Origin: Isoetes taiwanensis
Lineage: Eukaryota; Streptophyta; Lycopodiopsida; Isoetales; Isoetaceae
Direction of reading: 5' to 3'
Assembly: GCA_021234155.1 (NCBI GenBank)
Contig: JAJEKV010000054.1
Location: 7,088,655 to 7,152,654 of the forward strand
Length of the DNA stretch: 64,000 nucleotides
The first letter of the stretch is position 1. Each line of letters starts with the position of its first letter. This document shows, in pieces, positions 9,391 through 19,174 of the stretch. The position numbers and the translations under genes are program-made. The notes under the pieces are model-generated. The model was not told the DNA's origin, did not search any database, and saw only the letters and a program-made list of their open reading frames with translations.

Positions 9391-10699
9391 AGTGATGTCA
9401 TATTAAGCTTTAAGTGATGTCCATTAACGTCTTGTGTTCCCTTTACAGTATAACAAATTGAAATGTTACAAGAACAAAACACAGGTTACAATTCCAGCTC
9501 GATGGTAGGTCTACATGTGACGATCTGCTTTGAATTTTTGCATGCAAATGAATTCATAGAGTCATGAACCGAATAGGGTTCCAATGGCTTTAGCAAGGTC
9601 ATAAATTTTTCTAAGACCCAATTTTAGAAGACTATAGTCCAAATCCTTTCATAAGTTAATGGAACAATTAAATTTTCATGTCAATGATTTTGAAATACAA
9701 AATTTTTAGTTGGTGTACTCACGTGAGGAAAGTAATTTCTTGCAACATTTCTTAACTTCTTATACGTTGGCAAAGAGGATCGACATGAAGGCTTAGACAT
9801 TTTTTTGTGAGATCTAATATGAAATAAGCCTCAACTGCAAAGTTGTATTTCAATCTATAAGAAAATGAGATAGTTATTGAATTAAAAAAGGGACCAACGT
9901 TCTATGAACCCAAATGGGTCTATTAAAAATTTTGACATCCTAAACAAAATGAATAATTACTCCACAATCACACATTGGTTTAGAGTTAGGTTTTTTGACG
10001 TAGCCAGTTATACGACATGTATTAATCAAAAAAATTGAGGAAAGTAGTGAGGAAAGTAGTTTCTTGCAACAATTCTTAACTTCTTATACCTTGGCAAAGA
10101 ATAGAATAGAATAGTTTTTTTAACGTCCACAGAGACCAATAGGTCATGGGATCGACATGAAGGCTTAGACATTTTTTTGAGATCTAATATGAAATAATGC
10201 TCAAGCTGCAAAGTTGTATTTCAATCTGTAAAAATTTGAGATAGTTATTGAATTAAAAAACCAGCGTTCCATGAACCCAAATGGGTCTATTAAAATTTTG
10301 ACATCCTAAACAAAATGAATTATCACTCTATAATCACACATTGATTTGGAGTTAGCTTCTTTGATGTAGCTAGTTATCGACGACATGTATTAATCTAAAA
10401 ATTGAGGAAAAATGATATATGCACGATGATTGATGGAATATTAATCACATTGCAAAATTTACCTACCCCCATTAGTTGCAATGCTTGTATTTGATAATGC
10501 CAAAAACTTTAGAATTTTTAATCTATTTTATCTTACACGTGCACTACTAAGGAATATGATAGTGCAAGCAGTTCACTCAAACTAAGATGTTGTCGCAGCA
10601 ACAAGGCTTCCAAGTCTCATGTTGTGACATCTGGCTCTTGTATAAAACATCCAGCTCTTGTGCAAAGCCATTGTGCTCATGTGTACTAAAAATAGACCA

Positions 10700-12810
10700 C
10701 CTTTTCTTTGTTTTCTTGTAACGAATGAAATTCATCTGGTAGATAGTTGCCACAACTTCAAAATGAAACGTTTTTCAAGATAATGAGCTATATTTTCTTC
10801 ATGCTCTCAGTAATTTGAAAAAGAAAACCATGTAACAGAGTCATCTAAAAGAAGCTTAAATACTGGCTGAACCATTGACCATGACCTAATGGCGATGACC
10901 TAATGCTTCAGCAACCTGCTCCATGGATCTACATGCCCCATGCTTCATCTGCTGCATAAATGGAAATATGGAATGGATGCTTGGAACTATCTTGGTATAC
11001 ATCTCGTAGTTTTATTAAAGGTACCAAGTCGCGTGGGGATTATTTTAGAGTGGAGACTATTGTCTTCATATTGCATTCATAAAAGAATTGTTCTCTAGTC
11101 AGCAATTTGAGCAGTACAAAGGCAATTCTCAAATACCTGCTTATCTCCCTCGAATATAGCTTGAAGAAAGGCATCAACCAGAGCTCCAGAAAAGCTGCTC
11201 AACGAACCTCTAGAAACACCATTTTTGCAGACTAGATACCTTTACCTCTACCACCCAAAGTTCAATCCAGAAAGTCCATGTGTCTCGGAGCACAAGGTGG
11301 AAAAAGAAAGTTCTTTTTCATGCATCCCAACCCTGCTCTTACAATTAATGCTCCGGAATCCTACTATAGCTACGGCTTTCAATTCCATGCTTGCAAAACT
11401 TAACTCTAGTCCAAAGGCTACCTTACTTCCTCTGCTTTGCCCTGCCAATGCAAACTTCTCATAATCTAGCTTTACTTAAAAAAACCCAGTATCGGCTATA
11501 ATCCTTTCCAAGCCTTGTGCTATTCAATTTACTAAAGATGTGTCTTCTTCGATCTCCAAGCTCGCGTCAGACCCTGCTTCTTCGATCTCCAAGCTCGCAT
11601 CAGACCCTGATCATAACCCTGCTCTCTCCAGCAAGAAACTATTGACTATAATCCCTTCAGATAGCATGTTGACAGAGACTCGCTAAGCTTTAACGTCATC
11701 ATAAGTAAGTGCTGAAAAGAAGCAATGGCTAGTGCTACCTTTACATTAGATTTGGGCCTTACATGAAATGGTCGGTTAAGGTGCATTTAGATAAGGAATA
11801 ACATATCAATTTATCTGAGTTTGCTGCTACAATTTTTATAGGCCCTTTTATCACTTTTAATTCCTGTACTATGTGCAATCATTTCTTATCCAGGGCTTCC
11901 ATATGCGAAATCGAGGTTTAAAGGAGAAAATTCAATCGAGCATTTGACAAAAGACCATTTTATTGAGTTCTGTAGATGTGAGTTAAGTGATGTCATATTA
12001 AGCTTTAAAAGTGATGTCATATTAAGCTTTAAGTGATGTCCATTAACTTCTTGTGTTCCCTTTACAGTATAACAAATTGAAATGTTACAAGAACAAAGCA
12101 CAGGTTACAATTCCAGCTCGATGGTAGGTCTACATGTGACGATCTGCTTTGAATTTTTGCATGCAAATGAATTCATAGGGTCATGAACCGAATAGGGTTC
12201 CAATGGCTTTAGCAAGGTCATAAATTTTTCTAAGACCCAATTTTAGAAGACTATAGTCCAAATCCTTTCATAAATTAATGGAACAATTAAATTTTCATGT
12301 CAATGATTTTGAAGTACAAAATTTTTAGTTGGTGTACTCACGTGAGGAAAGTAGTTTCTTGCAACATTTCTTAACTTCTTATACGTGGCAAAGAGGATCG
12401 ACATGGGCTTAGACTTTTTTTTGTGAGATCTAATATGAAATAATGCTCAACTGCAAAGTTGTAATTGAGATACTTATTGAATTAAAAAAACCAACGTTCC
12501 ACGAACCCAAATGGGTCTATTAAAAATTTTGACATCCTAAACAAACTGAATTATTACTCCATAATCACACATTGGTTTGGAGTTAGATTTTTTGACGTAG
12601 CCAGTTATACGATATGTATTAATCTAAAAATTGAGGAAAAATCATATATGCACGATGATCGATGGAATCTTAATCACATTGTAAAATTTACCTACCCCCA
12701 TTATTTACAATGCTTGTATTTGACAATGTCCAAATCTTTAGAATTTTTAATCTATTTTATCTTACATGTGCACTACTAAGGAATATGATAGTGCAAGCAG
12801 TTCACTCAAA
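10700..12810 (+). repeat. A repeat, copy A2
   Basis: Direct tandem copy of A1 lacking the segment 8,395-8,460, the nested 310-bp duplication, and the last 118 bp of A1. It ends at 'cactcaaa'. It contains the 33-bp tandem pair and the exon-like segment as in A1. Confidence 0.8.
11248..11500 (-). pseudogene. Chlorophyllase-like fragment in A2
   Basis: Reads 'AGQSRGSKVAFGLELSFASM' followed by 'LKAVAIVG'. The second Gly of the elbow is Ser, and the LDPVDG block is deleted by a 17-bp gap relative to A1 ('cggaatccta' against 'cggacttgagg...'), so this copy is further decayed. Confidence 0.6.
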
Positions 12811-13514
12811 TTCTTTACCTAGCATGCTGGGTAGAAGTTTAAAAAGACAATGCAGATCAACCCATTTGGGTCCATGTTGGGACAACTCTAGTGTTAAATG
12901 TTATTGCTCATTCTAACATTGTCCAAACGCTCAGATATAACTAAATGATTCTTCAAGAGCTCAAAAAATTTAGAGAATATACTGGCTAGAGAATAACACT
13001 TACACTTCAACATCTTCGATCTTAATCTTGCTCAACTAAAAGTTGATGCCGGTTATTTCTCTAGCTTCGTGTGTGTACAATTATCATTCTGAGGCTAACC
13101 ATAAAGAGGGTTTCATGGATGAGCATGTGGACGTAGTTGTTAAGATACACATAGATTTCTCCACTTTAGGTTCAGTTACGCCATGTCCAAAGTTTGTGCC
13201 ATGAATGACACTGAATCCAAAGTTTATAGCCATGAATCACACTCATTGAATACATATGCTTATATAGAATTCTCAGGTGAAGTACCGTGGAGTGAACGTG
13301 ATGTTACGTAAATTCATACACAAGACTTTTAAATGGAGGTGGCGTATGTCAAGAAGCCAACCTCTATAAACAATTCTATTGTATTCAAAAAAATATGTCA
13401 TGAAGGTGGCATATCCGAGGAGCCAACCTTTTTATATATGCCATGGAGGTGGCGTATATCAAGTCTTTTGCCTTTCAGTGGCAAATTAACATATATTCTG
13501 AAAAAAATGTCCTT
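12811..13514 (+). other. Intergenic stretch with imperfect tandem repeats
   Basis: No gene is supported. At 13,330-13,480 a 50-60 bp motif (GGAGGTGGCGTAT..TCAAG..GCCAACCT) recurs three times in diverged form. This lies just 3' of the kinase. Unit 2 has the same at 43,190-43,330. Confidence 0.5.
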
Positions 13515-14479
13515 TCAAAGCAGGCAATTTCACGGGGCCTCACCGTTTGATCATCTTAGCGGGGACACCATATTTGAAGCATGGCCTCTTACGTTTTATG
13601 CTCTGAGGCGCACTTCTAATTGTACTAGAATAATATTTGGCAACCCAGGGATGTGCCAAAATTTGCTGCACAGAATATCCTTTCCTCCGGATCAGGCTGC
13701 AACATGGCCAAAACAAGGCTCTTTGCTTCGTCGACACCAACCCAACTGGCCAATGCAAGTGTGAGGCAGCGGATCCTCGCAATGAAGCATTTCTTCGTGA
13801 ATTTCTGCAGTTTGTAGACTTGAGAAGGGATAATTCCCTGTAAGCGCCTCATACAGGATCAAACCCGGACCCCATATGTCTATCTCTGTGGAATAATATC
13901 CCTGCACAACTTCGGGCGAAATATCTTAGTGTTCCGACTCTGGATGTGGCTGGATCGAACCTGAAAAATGAGCCGATGGGCGAAATCTGAAACCCTAACA
14001 TCATAGGGTTTTGCTGCTGAGATCACAAGAACGTTGCCCGGCTTCAGATCCCGGTGGATAATACCCTTTTGATGAAGATCACTGTATAGCTAGAGCAAGA
14101 TTTCGAATAAGAAGAGCAGCTTCCTTTTCCCATAGCCTGCCTTTCTTGATGATTACATCAAGCAAGCTACATTAAGCATAATTCCATGATCAAGTGCGAA
14201 ATCCATCGTCTTTGATTGCCGTGTATATGCACTCGCCAGGAACTGGCTGGCTAACCGCATGATCTCCACTTCCTTGATCGGCTCTGTGTCTCCTACCCGG
14301 ATGATTTTGCAAGCAAACTCTTTCTTACCTTCTGTTTTTACTTCTGCGTGAAAAACCGTAGCTTGGCCACCGCTGCCGATTTCCTTAAGCGGATCATAGC
14401 TCTTCAAAAGATTGGGAAATAAAGCGAGAATAGGTGTAGTTGAGAATTTCTTCGTCTGTCTCCTCCGTCTCGTCTCCAT
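13515..14479 (-). pseudogene. CAMK-type Ser/Thr kinase, unit 1 (frame-broken in this consensus)
   Basis: Same gene as 43,379-44,353. The Gly-rich loop (IGSGGQATVF), the Lys motif (FACKII), the APE region and the C-lobe are all recognisable but split among several frames. Almost every break relative to unit 2 is at CAG/CTG: for instance 'ccagggctgctggctaact' reads 'ccaggaactggctggctaac', and 'tttcagcagg' reads 'tttcaaagcagg'. The break pattern is therefore more consistent with consensus error than decay. Copia-1 begins 171 bp upstream of the start codon, outside the TATA box. Confidence 0.75.
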
Positions 14480-14525
14480 ACTCGAATTCGTAATGCCAAC
14501 ACAATGCAAATCAGGGGCGTTCTTT

Positions 14526-14533
14526 TATTTATA
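14526..14533 (-). promoter_or_regulatory. TATA box of the kinase, unit 1
   Basis: TATAAATA on the minus strand, 47 bp upstream of the ATG at 14,479. It is conserved in unit 2 at 44,401-44,408. Confidence 0.55.
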
Positions 14534-14644
14534 CCTTTGTAGGCTAGTTGTCCACGCGGACTCTGCACTTTTCATTCTTAAAATATCAGGTTCTATTCCT
14601 GGCTTTTTCGGAAAAGGCCACATCTAAATTGGGAAAAATCCCGG

Positions 14645-14649
14645 ATATT
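14645..14649. repeat. Target site duplication of Copia-1 (left)
   Basis: ATATT, matching 19,170-19,174. The empty site in unit 2 reads 'ccagATATTtgtgtgctg' at 44,511-44,527, with one ATATT. Confidence 0.92.
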
Positions 14650-15006
14650 TGATGGAAATAGAATACAAATATTAAGATTGCGATACCTCAATGAGTCGGG
14701 CTGCGAAACCCAACCCGAACGGCCCAAGCTTATCGGTAAAAACCGCTTTTACCAAATCTTCTTCCAGAACCACGATCTCACCGCTCTCCTGCGGACCGGC
14801 GATGCACCTTCGGATCAATCCGTGCCGCTGCCGTCCACGCTTCTTCCCCGTTTGTTTCTCCCGCACACCTTAAAACCTTTTCGACCTTTCCTTTTTTCTC
14901 ACTATTAGCCCATCTCGATCACATCCGGACCTTCACTTGTCATTGCCCTTCAGCGCCCGCGTGTTAATGCCGTGAACATTTTATTTTGTGCCAAGTGTAT
15001 TCAACA
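14650..15006 (-). repeat. Copia-1 3' LTR
   Basis: 357 bp, TGATGG...TTCAACA on the plus strand. Compared with the other LTR, most differences sit at CAG/CTG (for example 'ctcctgcagaccagcg' against 'ctcctgcggaccggcg'). The stop codon of the pol ORF (14,964) lies inside it. Confidence 0.93.
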
Positions 15007-16475
15007 TCTCCCCCCTCGGCTGTACATTCCAGAATGCCAACTTGCTCCTTTGCTAATTTCAACTTTGTCTCCGTCAATGCCTTTGTGAGCATGTCTGCCT
15101 GCTGCTCATGTGTCGAGATATGCCTTACTTCTATTTCCCCTTTTTCTACTTCATCCCTTATGAAATGATGATGTATCTGAATATGTTTGGTTCTAGAATG
15201 GCATGTGGGATTCTTGCACATCGCCACTCCACTTTTATTGTCACAGTAAAGCACAGTTGGCTCCTTTTCTGTATGACCTATTTCGCTGAGCATTCTTCTT
15301 AGCCATACAATTTCTGAAGCTGCTAAGGAGACTGCCACATATTCTGCTTCAGCACTTGATTTGGCCACGCATTCCTGCTTTTTACATGCCCATGATATTG
15401 CTGTGTTTCCGATTTTGCACACGTACCCTGATGTGGATTTTCTGTCGTCTATGTCTCCTCCCCAATCAGCATCTGCATAACCTGTTAGTTCATGTCCATC
15501 ACTTTGTGTAAAATGGATGCCATGACTGATCGTCCCCTTCAAATACCTCAAAACTCGTTTGGCAGCTATCCAATGTTGTATACCTGGATTATTATTATAT
15601 CTGCTCAGCAAGTTGACTGCATATGCAATATCCGGCCTAGTGCAATTTGCAGCATAAAGCAGGCTTCCGACTAGCTCGCGATAAGGCCTTTTCTTCATTT
15701 CTTTCATCTCTAATGCAGTCTTGGGGCTCATCTCACTACTGATCCTTGTACCTGGCGCAATGGGGGTTTTAGCAGGATTGCAATCTTGCATCCTAAATTT
15801 ATTTAACATCTTTCTGATATACTGCTCCTGTGTCAGGTACAGCTCCCCCTTAAGCCGACTCCTTCGGACTTCCATCCCTAGCAGCTTTTTTAGTTCTCCG
15901 ACATCTGTCATTTGGAAGCGTTTCTTTAATAGCATTTTGCATCTGGCCATCCACTCTCTGTCATTGCTTGCAATGACGCAGTCATCTACATACAATGCCA
16001 TAATCAGGCATTTGTCTCCTTCTTTCCACATGTATAGATTGCCTTCAGTCTTCAGCTTTATAAAGCCAACTGATATCAAGAACTTGTTCATACACAAGTA
16101 CCACTGCCTTGCTGCCTGCCTTAATCCATAAATGGCCTTTTTTAGCCTGCAAACCATATTAGTGCCTTTTTCATACCCTTCTGGCTGCTCCATGTATATT
16201 TCCTCTTCCAAGTCGCCATTTAGGAATGCAGTCTTGACGTCCATGTGTTCTATGTCCATGTTTCTCTGAACTGCAAGTGCCAGCAGCATCCTTACACTTG
16301 TGAGCTTCACAATAGGTGAAAAGGTGTCTTTGTAATCGATACCGACTTCTGTGTGTAACCCTTTGCAACTAAGCGAGCCTTGTACCTTTCCACCCCGGAC
16401 CATCAAAGCATTTCTTTTGATCTTAAACAACCATTTGCTTCCTACTACATTCTTGTCTTTTGGTCTAGTCACCAA
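14964..16475 (-). CDS. Copia-1 pol, reverse transcriptase and RNase H
   Basis: 503 codons. The RT starts near 'KNVVGSKWLFKIKRN' and includes 'FSPIVKLTSVRMLLALA', 'MDVKTAFLNGDLEEEIYMEQP', 'KKAIYGLRQAARQWY' and the catalytic 'LYVDD'. RNase H follows with 'YADADWGGD', 'STSGYV' and 'SSAEAEY', ending in the usual 'KHIQIHHHFIRDEV' region. The segment normally reading ARLVAKG is scrambled ('VQGSLSCKG'), indicating a pair of compensating indels. It is separated from the upstream pol part by a frameshift at 16,476-16,635, near 'agcaaacag'. Confidence 0.95.
   Translation of the reverse strand: MVTRPKDKNVVGSKWLFKIKRNALMVRGGKVQGSLSCKGLHTEVGIDYKDTFSPIVKLTSVRMLLALAVQRNMDIEHMDVKTAFLNGDLEEEIYMEQPEGYEKGTNMVCRLKKAIYGLRQAARQWYLCMNKFLISVGFIKLKTEGNLYMWKEGDKCLIMALYVDDCVIASNDREWMARCKMLLKKRFQMTDVGELKKLLGMEVRRSRLKGELYLTQEQYIRKMLNKFRMQDCNPAKTPIAPGTRISSEMSPKTALEMKEMKKRPYRELVGSLLYAANCTRPDIAYAVNLLSRYNNNPGIQHWIAAKRVLRYLKGTISHGIHFTQSDGHELTGYADADWGGDIDDRKSTSGYVCKIGNTAISWACKKQECVAKSSAEAEYVAVSLAASEIVWLRRMLSEIGHTEKEPTVLYCDNKSGVAMCKNPTCHSRTKHIQIHHHFIRDEVEKGEIEVRHISTHEQQADMLTKALTETKLKLAKEQVGILECTAEGGDVEYTWHKIKCSRH
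15007..15017 (-). promoter_or_regulatory. Copia-1 polypurine tract
   Basis: Minus strand GAGGGGGGAGA immediately 5' of the 3' LTR, the plus-strand priming site. Confidence 0.85.
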
Positions 16476-16635
16476 TTCATATGTTCTGTTTGCTTAAAAG
16501 AGTCAATTCACCTTCCATTGCTTCCTTCCATCTTCTTTGCGTCGGACCACATTACCGCTTTGCTCAAGCTGTTTTTGGCTCTACAACACATGACATCGGC
16601 TTTGGCTTTGGCTCTCTCTTTGTTACGCCATATAG

Positions 16636-18552
16636 TTACGTATCAAAGGGAGTTACGCTCACGAGGCGCTTCGACCTCTTCTGGCGTGTGTACCTCCCCC
16701 TTACTCCTCTTCCTTCCTCTTCCTGCGTCTCCTGACGCACCTCACCTTGCACGCTCCTCGGTGCACTATCGGCCTCAAAGGCCTCATGCACCTCCTCGTG
16801 CTCCATCTCCGGTGTATGCGGTGCACTATCGACCTCTACGATCTCATGCACCTCATCCGGTTCAACATCTGAGTCATCCATCGCCAGATTTGGCTGCTCC
16901 GCTACTTCCTCCTTTTCCTTTTCCTTTTCTGTATCCTCTTCAAGGAATTCTATCGGCACCCATTCTGCTGCTTCTTGCTTCGTTAGGCACTTCCTATCCT
17001 TATACAATATTGTTTCATCAAATACAACGTCTCTGCTAACGTGTATTTTGTGTGTTACTGGGTTATAAAGCCTATAGCCATTAGTTTCCTCATCATACCC
17101 TACTAAGAAGGTCGGAATACTTCTGTCATCCAGCTTCCTACGCAGCTCTTCCGGAACTAACATATAGGCCAGACACCCATACATCTTCAATCGTTCAACA
17201 GACTGTCTTTTTCCAGACCATATTTCCTCAGGAACACCTCCCTTCAAAGCAGCTGTTGGCAACCTGTTCTGTATATAGCAGGCAGTCGCTACTGCTTCTC
17301 CCCACAGGTAATTGGGTAATCCAGCATGCTTCAACATACATCTGGCTGCATCCATAATGGTGCGATTTTTACGCTCTGAAACACCATTCTGCTGAGGTGT
17401 ATAACGACATGTATACTGCCTCTTAATTCCACGCATCTGACAAAATCTTATAAATTCACTTGACCTGTATTCGCCACCAAGATCCGACCTCAATGATTTT
17501 ACACGTGAAGATGTCTCACGTTCCACCTCTGCGACATAAAGCTGGAAAGCATTGAATACTTGATCTTTCGAACGCAGATAATAACACTTTGTGCGTCTAC
17601 TGAAATCATCTATAAATGTAGCAAAATAAAACTTGCCTCCAAGACTCTGTACTTGCATAGGTCCACATACATCAGAATGCACCAACTCAAGCAGCTTAGA
17701 TGCTCGCCGTCCTTTATTTTTGAAGGGAAGTCTAGCCTGCTTGCCTAGCATGCAAGATTCACATATTCCATGCTCTTCTTTACCAAATGTCAATCCATCT
17801 AACAAATTATGCTTTCTTGCAATTTTAATACTGTTATAATTTACATGCGCCATTCTCAAATGCCAAGTATGTATATCGTCTACTACTGAAACTTTGTTAA
17901 TAGCATTTACGTTCAACTCAAATAAATTTCCGTTTCTTTGAGCCTCAAATGTTTTCACACCCTCTTTTATAAATTTGCAACCAGTCTTGTGAAATCTCAA
18001 CTCAAAACCATCGTCTACTAGATTTGCTACTGATAATAAATTAAAGAACATACCTGGTACATACAATGCATTTGGCACATTGACAACAGGTTTACCTTCC
18101 CTTAATAATTCAAGATTTCCTCGTCCAGAGACTTCCTCAAGTATTCCATTCCCCATTTGAACTACTCCAGGCCTCTCACCTTTCTGAAAACCCCGTAACA
18201 TCTCGCATGAATTCACAACAGTAACCTCGGCTCCACAATCTAGGGTCAATACATTCTTACTCCTTTGTGTAAGACCAACTGCTCCAACAGTTGTTAATTT
18301 CTCGCTTTCAAGTGCTATCTCCCTTTTCTTGTATTTAAACATCTGACCTTCACAGTCACGTCTCCACCTATTTTCCCTCCGGCACTGCAACAATATACCT
18401 TGTCTGCTTGCCATGATGAAAAGCTGCTTGTGCACTGTGTCTATAAGCCACCTCCTAGAATGCACACAACAAACTCCCAGCTCTGCCGGTTCACAGCAGA
18501 TATTCTTCCCCGCGCAAAACTCCCAAGAAATCTTACGTGTTAAATCATGCAA
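16636..18552 (-). CDS. Copia-1 pol, protease and integrase with gag remnant
   Basis: 638 codons. A degenerate zinc knuckle 'CRRENRWRRDC' near residue 55 lacks its second Cys and its His, the last trace of gag. The protease site reads 'LDCGAEVTVV' (family D-S/T-G-A, so Ser to Cys). The GAG-pre-integrase zinc finger is 'HLRMAHVN' with 'CESCMLGKQ'. The integrase core has Asp in 'HSDVCGPM', Asp in 'LRSDLGGEY' and Glu in 'QQNGVSERKNRTIMDAA'. It closes with 'NPVTHKIHVSRDVVFDE' and an acidic low-complexity tail that includes a repeated 'VHE..E.DSAP' motif. Confidence 0.95.
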   Translation of the reverse strand: MHDLTRKISWEFCAGKNICCEPAELGVCCVHSRRWLIDTVHKQLFIMASRQGILLQCRRENRWRRDCEGQMFKYKKREIALESEKLTTVGAVGLTQRSKNVLTLDCGAEVTVVNSCEMLRGFQKGERPGVVQMGNGILEEVSGRGNLELLREGKPVVNVPNALYVPGMFFNLLSVANLVDDGFELRFHKTGCKFIKEGVKTFEAQRNGNLFELNVNAINKVSVVDDIHTWHLRMAHVNYNSIKIARKHNLLDGLTFGKEEHGICESCMLGKQARLPFKNKGRRASKLLELVHSDVCGPMQVQSLGGKFYFATFIDDFSRRTKCYYLRSKDQVFNAFQLYVAEVERETSSRVKSLRSDLGGEYRSSEFIRFCQMRGIKRQYTCRYTPQQNGVSERKNRTIMDAARCMLKHAGLPNYLWGEAVATACYIQNRLPTAALKGGVPEEIWSGKRQSVERLKMYGCLAYMLVPEELRRKLDDRSIPTFLVGYDEETNGYRLYNPVTHKIHVSRDVVFDETILYKDRKCLTKQEAAEWVPIEFLEEDTEKEKEKEEVAEQPNLAMDDSDVEPDEVHEIVEVDSAPHTPEMEHEEVHEAFEADSAPRSVQGEVRQETQEEEGRGVRGRYTRQKRSKRLVSVTPFDT

Positions 18553-18798
18553 AGCCAGATGCTAGATGATAAATCCTCCCTGCACAGACGCAGACTTAGG
18601 CAAATCTTACTGTGTCAAAACTCACAGCAGATCCTCTATGCTCCCTTTTGACAACCCAAAACAAGTCGGTCTATATATAGCTACCTCCTGATTAACTCAT
18701 CGAGCAATTCCGACCTCGGCCAATTCGCATCAGACAGTTCTTTCCCTTGCATAAGTGCTTTCAAAACTTCGACTTACAGAGGCCCAGGGATCGATTGT

Positions 18799-18811
18799 GG
18801 CTCTGATACCA
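18799..18811 (-). promoter_or_regulatory. Copia-1 primer binding site, initiator tRNA-Met 3' end
   Basis: Minus strand TGGTATCAGAGCC, 1 nt after the 5' LTR. It complements the 3' acceptor end of plant initiator tRNA-Met, the commonest plant Copia primer. Confidence 0.93.
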
Positions 18812-18812
18812 C

Positions 18813-19169
18813 TGATGGAAATAGAATACAAATATTAAGATTGCAGTACCTCAATGAGTCGGCTGCAGTAACCCAACCCCGACAGCCCAAGCTTATCCAG
18901 GTAAAAACCGCCTGCCAAATCTTCTTCCAGGAACCACGATCTCCTGCTCTCCTGCAGACCAGCGATGCACCTTCAGATCCAATCCGTCTGCTACCGTCAC
19001 GCTTCTTCCCGCGTTTGTTTCTCCTGCACACCTTAAAACCTTTTCGACCTTTCCTTTTTCTGCTATTAGCCCATCTCGATCTGCACATCCAGACCTTCAC
19101 TTGTCATTGCCCTTCACTGCCACGTGTGTACAGGCTGAACATTTTATTTTGTGCCAAGTGTATTCAACA
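18813..19169 (-). repeat. Copia-1 5' LTR
   Basis: 357 bp, same termini as the 3' LTR. It retains CAG/CTG at positions where the other LTR reads CGG, CCG or a deletion. Confidence 0.93.
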
Positions 19170-19174
19170 ATATT
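19170..19174. repeat. Target site duplication of Copia-1 (right)
   Basis: ATATT directly after the terminal CA of the element. Confidence 0.92.

Larger units (their letters stand above)
7998..10699 (+). repeat. A repeat, copy A1
   Basis: Starts 'ccttttctttgttttcttg'; the same sequence restarts at 10,700 (A2). It carries a chlorophyllase fragment (minus, 8706-8897), an exon-like plus-strand segment (about 9,272-9,390), a 33-bp tandem pair (8930-8995), a 24-bp tandem pair (about 9367-9414) and an internal duplication of about 310 bp (from about 9,725 and again from 10,037). A further 8,185-8,520 stretch reads as a degenerate plus-strand protein fragment ('FIKELFSSQQFVEAFKMILM') that I do not recognise. 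Confidence 0.8.
14650..19169 (-). mobile_element. Copia-1, LTR retrotransposon (4,520 bp)
   Basis: Full-length insertion with 357-bp LTRs (14,650-15,006 and 18,813-19,169) that begin TG and end CA in either strand, an initiator-tRNA-Met primer site, a polypurine tract and a 5-bp target duplication. Gene order on the minus strand is protease-integrase-RT-RNase H, the Copia order. Gag is almost wholly missing. It is absent from unit 2, so it inserted after the duplication or segregates between haplotypes. Confidence 0.95.

Noticed and set aside
9267-9482. Minus-strand ORF of 71 codons and its relatives at 11,886, 26,967, 39,124 and 41,751
   Set aside because: They are the antisense of the exon-like plus-strand segment (GLPYAKS...) and show no protein character of their own.
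11225-11464. Plus-strand 79-codon ORF across the chlorophyllase fragment (also at 41,094)
   Set aside because: It is the antisense frame of the chlorophyllase fragment; its conservation is explained by the minus strand.
12811-13514. tRNA or snRNA genes in the gene-poor stretches
   Set aside because: No A/B box pair, cloverleaf or snRNA core could be seen by eye here or elsewhere. The only tRNA-like sequence is the Copia-2 primer site.
16380-17039. Plus-strand 219-codon Pro/Ser/His-rich ORF inside Copia-1
   Set aside because: It is antisense to the acidic tail of integrase; the low-complexity composition is the mirror of the Glu/Asp-rich repeat.
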